Below are positions 1 through 5,810 of a stretch of 7,526 bases of DNA, piece after piece (within the stretch, counting starts at the first letter, position 1; each line of letters starts with the position of its first letter). This DNA is from Gammaproteobacteria bacterium (lineage in GTDB: Bacteria > Pseudomonadota > Gammaproteobacteria > Steroidobacterales > Steroidobacteraceae). A model generated the notes under the pieces. The model had not been told where the DNA came from and did no database searches. It saw only the letters and a program-made list of their open reading frames with translations. The position numbers and the translations under genes are program-made. The stretch lies in the NCBI GenBank assembly GCA_029857655.1, contig JAOUGR010000092.1, positions 1-7,526 on the forward strand, in the 5' to 3' direction.

Positions 1-1
1 T

Positions 2-547
2 CTGTCCTGGCTCGGTGACCGGATTCGTGAGGCCCTGGGCGACGGCAGGCGCCATGGCCTCTCCATCACCTACAGCCCCGAGGGCGCTGCCCCGCTCGGC
101 ACGGGTGGCGGGTTGCATCGGGCATTGACACTGCTCGGTGCCGATCCATTCCTGCTCGTGAATGGCGACGTCTGGATCGACCTGCCATTCGAAGAGCTGA
201 GCCGGCCTGCAGGATCGCTCGCGCACCTGGTGCTGATCGAAAACCCTCCGCATCATCCGCGCGGCGATTTCGGACTCGAAGCGAGCGGGCGCGTCGTTGC
301 CGCTCCAACGCCGCTGACTTATGCGGGTATCGCCATCCTCGATCCGCGCCTGTTCGACGGATGCAAGGCCGGAACTTATCCGCTCAAGCCACTGTTCGAT
401 CGCGCGCTCGCGTCCGGCCGGCTGAGCGGCCAGCGTCACGACGGGCACTGGAGCGATGTCGGCACGCCGGAGCGTCTGGCGTCGCTCGATGCAGCGCTGC
501 GCCTCGGCCAGGTCCGCCACCCGGTGCTTGAATGTCCGGTCGGCTAG
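2..547 (+). CDS. murU: N-acetylmuramate-1-phosphate uridylyltransferase MurU, 3' part (N-terminus outside window)
   Basis: The open frame enters from the left edge (first full codon at base 2) and encodes 181 residues up to TAG. From family knowledge, MurU transfers UMP from UTP to MurNAc-1-phosphate in the cytoplasm, giving UDP-MurNAc in the peptidoglycan recycling route that bypasses de novo synthesis and fosfomycin. Visible evidence is a nucleotidyltransferase core: SPEG followed by PLGTGGG at about residues 28-41, the FLLVNGDVW strand with its metal-binding Asp at about 51-60, the HHPRGDF segment near 85, and the C-terminal GHWSDVGTPERL motif. These match Pseudomonas MurU more closely than sugar-1-phosphate transferases such as RmlA. 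About 50 N-terminal residues, including the UTP-binding GxGxRxxP loop, are missing only because of the window edge. The kinase partner AmgK usually lies next to murU and would be expected just upstream. lipA follows in the same frame after 33 bases. Confidence 0.88.
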   Translation: MSWLGDRIREALGDGRRHGLSITYSPEGAAPLGTGGGLHRALTLLGADPFLLVNGDVWIDLPFEELSRPAGSLAHLVLIENPPHHPRGDFGLEASGRVVAAPTPLTYAGIAILDPRLFDGCKAGTYPLKPLFDRALASGRLSGQRHDGHWSDVGTPERLASLDAALRLGQVRHPVLECPVG

Positions 548-580
548 AATGACGGACAGGACGCCACCGGTTCCATTCAA

Positions 581-1603
581 GTGACTGATTTTCAAGGTAT
601 TCCTGTCAAGTTTCAGGGCAAGCCCGTACGTAGCGGCGAGAAATACCTCACGCCGCAGGGTTTCAGTGCGATCCGCGACGGCATCAAGCAGCCAGTGAAC
701 CCGGAAGCCCTGATGCCCGGCCCGAAGCCACGCTGGCTGCGCGCCCCGATGCCTGCGGGCGCGCAGTTCGACGCCGTGCGCGGGATCGTGCGCGAGCATC
801 GGCTGAGCACTGTCTGCGAAGAAGCGCATTGCCCGAATATCGGCGAATGCTGGAATGCAGGCACAGCGACCCTGATGCTGATGGGCTCGGTCTGCACGCG
901 AGCCTGCCGTTTCTGCGCGGTGGACACGGGTAATCCGCGGGGCTGGCTCGATCCGGAGGAACCCGCCAATGCCGCCCGCACGGTCGCGCTGATGGGTCTC
1001 GGTTACGTCGTGCTGACCTCGGTCAATCGCGACGACCTGCCAGATGGTGGCGCAGGCCATCTGGCCGCCTGCGTGGGCGCCATCAAGGCGGATAATCCCC
1101 GCACGGCGGTCGAGGCATTGACGCCGGATTTCCAGGGCGTGACCGTCGATGTCGAGACGGTGGTCGATTCCGGCATCGAGGTCTTCGCGCAGAATGTCGA
1201 AACCGTCGAGCGGCTTACCCATCCGGTGCGCGATCCGCGCGCCGGTTACCGGCAGACACTCAAGGTGCTAGAGCATGCGAAGCGATACCGGCCGTCCGTC
1301 CTGACCAAGACCAGCCTGATGCTCGGTCTCGGCGAGACCGCGGACGAGTTGTACTCGACGATGGACGACTTGCGGGCGATTGGCTGCGACCTGCTGACAC
1401 TCGGCCAGTACCTGCGCCCGACAGCAAATCATCTGCCGGTCGCGCGCTTTGTCACACCCGAGGAATTCCTGCGTTTTCGCGAGGCCGCGATATCGCGCGG
1501 ATTCCGCGAGTGCGTTTCAGGTCCCATGGTGCGCTCGAGTTATCGCGCCGAACGCGCGCTCGAGGGCAGCAATTGCGGGATCGCCACGGTGGCCGCGCGC
1601 TGA
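581..1603 (+). CDS. lipA: Lipoyl synthase LipA (radical SAM), mitochondria-like sequence type
   Basis: LipA inserts two sulfurs into protein-bound octanoyl groups on E2 subunits and GcvH, making the lipoyl cofactor. It is cytoplasmic. The 340-residue product has the auxiliary 4Fe-4S ligands C79, C84 and C90 ([12 protein letters not shown]), the radical SAM ligands C105, C109 and C112 (CTRACRFC), the [12 protein letters not shown] segment at 146-157, and the C-terminal RSSY at 318-321 whose second serine ligates the auxiliary cluster. The start is GTG at 581, the first in-frame start after the murU stop; no strong Shine-Dalgarno is visible before it. An N-terminal extension of about 50 residues precedes the conserved region, slightly longer than in E. 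coli (321 aa in total). Several segments ([29 protein letters not shown]) resemble mitochondrial/plant-like LipA rather than E. coli LipA, which has CPFCDVAHG, FNHNLENV and KSGLMVGLGE. LipB lies two genes downstream and supplies its substrate. Confidence 0.96.
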   Translation: MTDFQGIPVKFQGKPVRSGEKYLTPQGFSAIRDGIKQPVNPEALMPGPKPRWLRAPMPAGAQFDAVRGIVREHRLSTVCEEAHCPNIGECWNAGTATLMLMGSVCTRACRFCAVDTGNPRGWLDPEEPANAARTVALMGLGYVVLTSVNRDDLPDGGAGHLAACVGAIKADNPRTAVEALTPDFQGVTVDVETVVDSGIEVFAQNVETVERLTHPVRDPRAGYRQTLKVLEHAKRYRPSVLTKTSLMLGLGETADELYSTMDDLRAIGCDLLTLGQYLRPTANHLPVARFVTPEEFLRFREAAISRGFRECVSGPMVRSSYRAERALEGSNCGIATVAAR

Positions 1604-1616
1604 CCCAGGGTTATCC

Positions 1617-2057
1617 ATGCACCCCTATCCCCATCGTTACCAGGTTCGCGTCGGCGCTACTGCCGACGGAGAAGTCCAGCTCACGGGCGACGGACTCCCG
1701 GAGCTGGCATCCATGCCGCCGCCCGAATTTGACGGGCCGGGTGGCTACTGGTCGCCGGAGACGCTGCTGGTCGCGGCGGTTGCCGACTGTTTCGTGCTGA
1801 GTTTCCGGTCCATTGCGAAAGCCTCGCGACTGGACTGGAGCGAACTGACGGCCGAAGTCCACGGCCTGCTTGAACGCAGCGACGGTGTCGCGCGCTTTAC
1901 GCGCTTCGAGACTCAGGCGCGCCTCGTCGTGCCAGCCGGGACCGACCCTGCCCGCGCCAGGATGCTGGTGGAGAAAGCCGAGAAGATCTGCCTGATCTCG
2001 AACTCGCTGTCGGGGACTCGCCACCTGGAATGTGAAGTCATCGAAGAAAAGTCGTGA
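1617..2057 (+). CDS. OsmC/Ohr-family peroxidase-like protein
   Basis: This 146-residue protein has the layout of the OsmC/Ohr family of small dimeric thiol peroxidases that reduce organic hydroperoxides. Visible are the SPETLL segment (46-51) with E48 ten residues before the first cysteine (C58 in [10 protein letters not shown]), and the second cysteine in [10 protein letters not shown] (C125), corresponding to the peroxidatic and resolving cysteines. C139 is extra. It lacks the CPYS signature of classical Ohr and the YhfA-type GGCTA motif, so the subfamily is uncertain and substrates are unknown. The ATG at 1617 is chosen because CAGGG lies six bases upstream and the domain starts directly; an in-frame ATG at 1449 would sit deep inside lipA. 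It lies 13 bases after lipA, and its TGA overlaps the lipB GTG, so it appears to be part of the lipoate operon. Ohr proteins are known to use lipoylated proteins as reductant; a link here is inference. Confidence 0.88.
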   Translation: MHPYPHRYQVRVGATADGEVQLTGDGLPELASMPPPEFDGPGGYWSPETLLVAAVADCFVLSFRSIAKASRLDWSELTAEVHGLLERSDGVARFTRFETQARLVVPAGTDPARARMLVEKAEKICLISNSLSGTRHLECEVIEEKS

Positions 2058-2728
2058 CCGCATTGTTTCGCTGGCTCGGCGGTGTCGATTACGCGCCCAC
2101 CTGGCGCGCGATGCAGTCATTCACCGACGAACGCAACGCGACGACGCCGGACGAGGTCTGGTTCCTGGAGCACGGCCCCGTATTCACGCTGGGCCTCAAT
2201 GGCAAGCGCGAACACCTGCTCGCGCCTGGCGACATCCCGGTGGTCGGCATCGATCGCGGCGGCCAGGTGACCTATCACGGCCCGGGACAACTCGTGGTCT
2301 ATCCGCTGATCGACCTGCGCCGCCGCGGCATCGGCGTGCGCCAGCTGGTCGTTGCGCTCGAGTCCGCGGTGATTGCGCTTGCCGCGGCGCACGGTATCGC
2401 GGCCGCTGGCCGGCGTGATGCGCCCGGCGTCTACGTGGAAGGCTGCAAGCTGGCGAGCCTGGGATTGAGGATTCGCCGCGGCTGCAGCTATCACGGCCTG
2501 GCGCTCAACGTCGACATGGACCTGGAGCCCTTCGGCCGCATCAATCCCTGCGGAATGGCGGGACTCGAGATGACCCAGCTCGCGACGCTCGGTGTCGCCG
2601 GCGACGTGCATGAAATTGCGCTGGAACTGGCGCCAATGCTCAGCAATGCGCTCGGCATGGCCTGGAACGGGCGATGGTCAGGTCAGAGCGACACCAGCAC
2701 GACCCCGCTGTCGGTGAGTTCCTGGTAG
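2054..2728 (+). CDS. lipB: Octanoyl-[ACP]:protein N-octanoyltransferase LipB
   Basis: LipB moves octanoate from acyl carrier protein to the lipoyl domain lysine, providing the substrate of LipA. The 224-residue product contains the [12 protein letters not shown] motif (68-79), [19 protein letters not shown] (125-143) with the catalytic-type lysine K132, the [16 protein letters not shown] segment (145-160), and the catalytic cysteine C166 in RINPCGMAG. The 34-residue spacing between Lys and Cys equals that of E. coli LipB (K135, C169). The start is GTG at 2054, which overlaps the stop of the OsmC-like gene as GTGA, so translational coupling is likely; alignment of the first residues ([14 protein letters not shown]) with E. 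coli LipB supports it. The last 15 or so residues, rich in Ser/Thr, lie beyond the conserved domain and are read across the 3' end of ybeD on the other strand. Confidence 0.97.
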   Translation: MTALFRWLGGVDYAPTWRAMQSFTDERNATTPDEVWFLEHGPVFTLGLNGKREHLLAPGDIPVVGIDRGGQVTYHGPGQLVVYPLIDLRRRGIGVRQLVVALESAVIALAAAHGIAAAGRRDAPGVYVEGCKLASLGLRIRRGCSYHGLALNVDMDLEPFGRINPCGMAGLEMTQLATLGVAGDVHEIALELAPMLSNALGMAWNGRWSGQSDTSTTPLSVSSW

Positions 2729-2949
2729 ATGAGATCGAGCTGTGCGCGGCTTTCTGCGCGAATCGTGTAGGTCAACGCCAGGAATCGTCCCTTGCTGCTC
2801 GGGCGCTCGGTGATGCTGTTTGCCGTGAGCGGCCCGGCATGGCGCTCGACGATGGCGAGTGTCAGCGAGCGGAATGACTCCGAGTCGCGGCCCATCACCT
2901 TGATCGGGAATTCGCAGGGGAACTGAAACAGCTCGTCCGCATCCGTCAT
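2683..2949 (-). CDS. ybeD: DUF493 family protein YbeD
   Basis: This small 88-residue protein matches E. coli YbeD (UPF0250/DUF493, 87 aa) along its whole length. Visible landmarks are [11 protein letters not shown] (10-20), the RHAG turn near 37-40, PSSKG (50-54) and the [10 protein letters not shown] helix-strand near the end. The family folds as a ferredoxin-like alpha/beta domain resembling ACT-type regulatory domains; the biochemical role is not established, although its conserved place between dacA and lipB has prompted suggestions of a regulatory role in lipoate or wall metabolism. Its ATG overlaps the dat stop as ATGA and there is no clear Shine-Dalgarno, so translation is probably coupled to dat. 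Its last 46 bases overlap the convergent lipB. It is the last gene of the minus-strand set. Confidence 0.93.
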   Translation of the reverse strand: MTDADELFQFPCEFPIKVMGRDSESFRSLTLAIVERHAGPLTANSITERPSSKGRFLALTYTIRAESRAQLDLIYQELTDSGVVLVSL

Positions 2950-3815
2950 GCGGGCAATTCAGTCGAAAACTCGGTCTTTGTGGCGAGAAAGCCGGCGTGC
3001 AAGCACCGGAACAGCGGTCCCGGACTGCCACCGCCGACTGCTGCGCCGTCAAGCAGCGTGACGGCCCTGATGCCGCCACCGGCGGAGGCAATGATGATCT
3101 CGTCTGCGCCGCGCAATTCGGCTTCCGCCACCGGCCGGCGTTCAGAAACGATGCCTTCGCGGGCCGCGAGATCGAACAACACGCCGCGTGTCGTGCCCGG
3201 CAGGATGGCGTGAGTCTGCGGCGGTGTCAGCAGCCGTCCCGAGCGCACGACATGTGCGCTGCTGGTACTGCCTTCCGTCAGCCAGCCGTCACGCAACAGG
3301 ATGGCTTCCGTCGTTTTCGCGTCCGCCGCCTGCCAACGCAGCAGCACGTTGGCCAGCAGCGACGTCGCCTTGATGTCGCATCGCGCCCAGCGCGTGTCGG
3401 CCGCGGTCACCGCGGCGACACCGCGCTCAATCGAAGCGGCGGGAATCACGGGCAAAGGCGAGACAAACGCGAGCACGGTCGGACGGCCGCCTGGCTGCGG
3501 CACGTGATTCCGCTCCGGCTCGACACCACGTGTGACTTGTACATACAGCAGCAGGTCGCCGCCGCCATTGCCGTGCACCAGTGCGCCGAACGCGGCGAGC
3601 CACCCGGCGCGATCCATCGCGGGGGGCATGCGGATCTCGTTCAGGCTGCGATTGAGCCGCTCGAGATGTGCGTCGAGCCGGTAAGCGCGCCCGCCGAAGA
3701 TTGGCAGTACCTCATAGACGGCGTCACCGAACAGGAAGCCGCGGTCGAGCGGCGAGACTCGCGCTTCGGTGAGCGGTTGCAGGCGGCCATCGAGCCAGAT
3801 GAGAGGCAGCGGCAT
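2946..3815 (-). CDS. dat: D-amino acid transaminase (class IV PLP aminotransferase)
   Basis: This is a fold-type IV PLP aminotransferase of 289 residues. Such enzymes interconvert D-Ala + 2-oxoglutarate and pyruvate + D-Glu in the cytoplasm. Visible evidence: IWLDGRLQPLTEARVSPLDRG at the N-terminus (6-26), FGDAVYEVLP (29-38), the RNHVPQPGG region (about 102-110), the PLP lysine K149 in CDIKATSLLANVLLRW, the conserved glutamate of LTEGSTSSAHVV (E181), and the phosphate-binding LPGTTRGVLF and SAGGGI loops. Branched-chain aminotransferase (IlvE) and aminodeoxychorismate lyase (PabC) share the fold, but the sequence pattern and the place after dacA favour D-amino acid transaminase. The ATG at 3815 is chosen over an in-frame codon at 3848 because it sits two bases after the dacA stop (TGACCATG) and the family starts there. 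Its stop overlaps the ybeD start (ATGA). The context suggests reuse of D-Ala released by DacA. Confidence 0.88.
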   Translation of the reverse strand: MPLPLIWLDGRLQPLTEARVSPLDRGFLFGDAVYEVLPIFGGRAYRLDAHLERLNRSLNEIRMPPAMDRAGWLAAFGALVHGNGGGDLLLYVQVTRGVEPERNHVPQPGGRPTVLAFVSPLPVIPAASIERGVAAVTAADTRWARCDIKATSLLANVLLRWQAADAKTTEAILLRDGWLTEGSTSSAHVVRSGRLLTPPQTHAILPGTTRGVLFDLAAREGIVSERRPVAEAELRGADEIIIASAGGGIRAVTLLDGAAVGGGSPGPLFRCLHAGFLATKTEFSTELPA

Positions 3816-3817
3816 GG

Positions 3818-4948
3818 TCAGTTGAACCAGGAAATGATGGTGTCCCACAGCCGGCGGAAGAAACCGCCAAGCGGCACGTCGGCGACCGGATGCAATGCGG
3901 CCTCGGCGACTACCTTGCCGGCCAGCATCGCGCGTACGACGCCGACGCGATCGGTGGCTGAGAGAGGCGCAAACACCTTGGGTGCCAGTTCCAGCTGGAG
4001 TTCAACCCCTTCTGCATGGCCGCGCGGCAGCGTGACGAACAGGTCCTCGGCGACACCTACCGCCGCGACCCCGCCATTCGCCTTGTAGACGCGCAGGCTG
4101 GCTATTTCCCGTCCCGCGGGCTGGAGCATGCTGCTCTCGAAGAAGCTGAATCCGTAGTTCAGGAGCGCAAGACTCGCATCCTCGCGCGACTTCATGCTCT
4201 TCGCGCCCATGACGACCGCAACAAGGCGCATTCCGTCGCGCCTGGCCGACGAAATGAGGCAGTAGCCCGCATTGTCGGTCATGCCGGTCTTGACGCCGTC
4301 GACGCTCCCGTCGCGTGCCAGCAGGCCATTGCGGTTGGCCTGCCTGATGCCATTCCAGGTGAAATCGCGCTGCGAATACCAGCGGTAATAGTCGGGAAAT
4401 TCGCGGATCAACGCGCGCGCAAGCCGCGCCATGTCGGTGGCAATGACGCGATGATTGGCGCTCGGCAGGCCCGTGGCATTCTCGAAATGCGAGCCGGTCA
4501 TACCGAGCCGTGCGGCGTACTGGTTCATCAATGCGGCAAAGGTCTGCTCGGTGCCCGCGACGGCCTCGGCGAGCGCGATGCTCGCGTCGTTGCCGCTCTG
4601 CACGATCATTCCCTGGAGCAGGATCTCGACCGGAACCTTGCTGCCGAGGTCGAGAAAAGTGCGCGACCCTTCGGCCCGCCACGCGTGCTCGCTGATCGGC
4701 ACCAGCGTGTCGAGCTTTAGCTTGCCGTTCTGCAGCGCGTGGAACACGGCGTAGGCCGTCATCAGCTTGGTCAGGCTGGCGGGCTCCACGGATTGCCCGG
4801 CGTTGTGCGCGGCGATGACCTGGCCGCTTGCCTGGTCCATCAGTATCCAGGCCGTGGCTGCAAGGGAAGGTGGAGGTGGCACAGGGGGCGCGTCGGCGCG
4901 GGCGAGGGCGGGCAGGAACAGCAGCAGGGCGGCAAGGGTAAGTTTCAA
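3818..4948 (-). CDS. dacA: D-alanyl-D-alanine carboxypeptidase, PBP5/DacA type
   Basis: DacA trims the terminal D-Ala from peptidoglycan pentapeptides in the periplasm. The 376-residue precursor has a signal peptide (MKLTLAALLLFLPALARA, cleavage expected near residue 19), a proline-rich linker (PPVPPPP, 21-27), and the full penicillin-binding catalytic set: SLTK (58-61, nucleophile S58), SGN (118-120) and KTG (220-222). The PBP5-type C-terminal beta domain covers about 275-355 and the last residues (FFRRLWDTIISWFN) form the amphipathic helix that anchors family members to the outer face of the inner membrane. The start codon is TTG; GAGGT lies upstream with a six-base spacer after GAGG, and no in-frame alternative fits the signal peptide better. 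An 85-base gap from rlpA holds a probable promoter. dat starts two bases after the stop. Confidence 0.96.
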   Translation of the reverse strand: MKLTLAALLLFLPALARADAPPVPPPPSLAATAWILMDQASGQVIAAHNAGQSVEPASLTKLMTAYAVFHALQNGKLKLDTLVPISEHAWRAEGSRTFLDLGSKVPVEILLQGMIVQSGNDASIALAEAVAGTEQTFAALMNQYAARLGMTGSHFENATGLPSANHRVIATDMARLARALIREFPDYYRWYSQRDFTWNGIRQANRNGLLARDGSVDGVKTGMTDNAGYCLISSARRDGMRLVAVVMGAKSMKSREDASLALLNYGFSFFESSMLQPAGREIASLRVYKANGGVAAVGVAEDLFVTLPRGHAEGVELQLELAPKVFAPLSATDRVGVVRAMLAGKVVAEAALHPVADVPLGGFFRRLWDTIISWFN

Positions 4949-4953
4949 GATTG

Positions 4954-4958
4954 ACCTC
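4954..4958 (-). promoter_or_regulatory. Shine-Dalgarno of dacA (decides a TTG start)
   Basis: On the minus strand GAGGT precedes the TTG at 4948-4946, with six bases between GAGG and the start codon. This is the best ribosome binding site in the minus-strand set, where the other internal genes rely on overlapping starts. It supports TTG as the true start, with the signal peptide beginning MKLTLAAL. Confidence 0.7.
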
Positions 4959-5003
4959 GATGAATCTGCAATCGATGTCGCGGAATGCCGCGGCGGGGCG
5001 CCA

Positions 5004-5032
5004 ATTCTAGCGATGACGCGGGCCTGCGTCAG
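5004..5032 (-). promoter_or_regulatory. Candidate sigma70 promoter for dacA-dat-ybeD
   Basis: On the minus strand CTGACG (5032-5027; four of six bases match TTGACA) and TAGAAT (5009-5004; five of six match TATAAT) are separated by exactly 17 bases, in the only sizeable gap of the operon. Transcription would start near 4997 and give a leader of about 50 bases before the dacA TTG. The -35 box lies within a few bases of the rlpA stop. It is a consensus match by eye only, but the position, spacing and low GC of the -10 box against a GC-rich background make it credible as an internal promoter. Confidence 0.45.
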
Positions 5033-5033
5033 T

Positions 5034-5810
5034 TCAATCGAGCGCCAGGCGCGCGGTTTCGACGCCAGCGCGCTGCAGCTTCTCGATCAGTGCGTCGAAC
5101 TCATCGACGCCCGACACCGGTCCCACCCGCACGCGAAAAAGCCGCCGGCCGTCGACCCGGGTCTCGCTGATCGCCACGTCACCGACCCGGGCGTCGCGCA
5201 GGCGCCCGGCCAGGCGCTGTGCATTCCCTTCATCCGCGAAGGCGCCGGCCTGCGCATAGAAACGCTGCGCCGCTGCCGGTTGCGAGGCAGGCTCGGTTTC
5301 CACTGCAGGACTTCCGCCCGCGAGACTGCGAATCTCGACCATGGCCGTGCCCGCGCGAATCATGTCGAGCTGCTCGGCCGCGGCGCGCGACAGGTCGATG
5401 ATCCGGTTGCTGCTGAATGGCCCGCGGTCATTCAGCCGGACGACGACACTGCGGCCATTCTGGAGATTGGTCACCTGCACCCAGGTGGGCAGCGGCAGCG
5501 TCGGGTGCGCGCCGGTCATCGCATTCATGTCGTAGATTTCGCCGGTCGCCGTGCGGCCACCATGAAATGTCGGCCCATACCAGGAGGCCACGCCACGCTC
5601 GACATGGCCTGCGCCACTTGCGAGTACGACGTATCGCTTGCTGGCTACCTCGTAGAACGGCGGATTACCGAGCCGCGCGCGCGGCTCGTCGCGTGGCACG
5701 CCCTGGCCGGCGCTGGCGGGCGCCGGAGCCGCCGGCTCTGGGCGCTGTGGCTGCTGCGCGCAGCCCGCCGCGAGCAGGACCAGTGCCGGCAATGCCAGCC
5801 AATGCTTCAT
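5034..5810 (-). CDS. rlpA: Septal ring lipoprotein RlpA (DPBB-SPOR)
   Basis: RlpA is an outer-membrane lipoprotein that gathers at the division septum; in Pseudomonas aeruginosa it is a lytic transglycosylase acting on glycans stripped of peptides, whereas the E. coli protein has no detected activity. The 258-residue product has a type II signal with lipobox LAAGC (C17 lipidated), a Pro/Ala linker (about 20-45), a double-psi beta-barrel domain (about 70-163) with ASWYGPTFHGGRTATGE (75-90), GAHPTLPLP (100-108) and LNDRGPF (126-132), and a C-terminal SPOR domain (about 182-258) starting at YAQAGAF, which binds denuded septal glycan. H102 and D128, 26 residues apart, are candidates for the conserved catalytic pair, so activity is plausible. 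Its ATG overlaps the mltB stop (ATGA), so the two hydrolases are probably translated together. Confidence 0.94.
   Translation of the reverse strand: MKHWLALPALVLLAAGCAQQPQRPEPAAPAPASAGQGVPRDEPRARLGNPPFYEVASKRYVVLASGAGHVERGVASWYGPTFHGGRTATGEIYDMNAMTGAHPTLPLPTWVQVTNLQNGRSVVVRLNDRGPFSSNRIIDLSRAAAEQLDMIRAGTAMVEIRSLAGGSPAVETEPASQPAAAQRFYAQAGAFADEGNAQRLAGRLRDARVGDVAISETRVDGRRLFRVRVGPVSGVDEFDALIEKLQRAGVETARLALD
5669..5688. repeat. Perfect 20-bp palindrome inside rlpA
   Basis: The arms CGAGCCGCGC and GCGCGGCTCG are exact reverse complements with no spacer. The palindrome lies in the codons for the low-complexity linker (about residues 41-47, EPRARLG) between lipid anchor and DPBB domain. It could be a DNA-binding site or chance in GC-rich coding sequence; no second copy was noticed in the window. 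Confidence 0.6.

Noticed and set aside
1449..1616. Upstream extension of the OsmC-like gene
   Set aside because: It would overlap the C-terminal part of lipA by about 155 bases and add residues unlike the family; the ATG at 1617 has a ribosome site.
2640..2740. Possible bidirectional terminator between lipB and ybeD
   Set aside because: No stem with adjacent T-run on either strand could be found by eye.
3816..3848. Eleven-residue N-terminal extension of dat
   Set aside because: It would lie inside dacA; family proteins begin close to IWLDG, and the ATG at 3815 is coupled to the dacA stop.
2997..4088. Plus-strand open frame of 363 codons opposite dat and the end of dacA
   Set aside because: Shadow of dat, which has the PLP lysine and all family motifs on the other strand.
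4002..4682. Minus-strand open frame of 226 codons within dacA in another frame
   Set aside because: Arg-rich frame-shifted reading of dacA without domain features.
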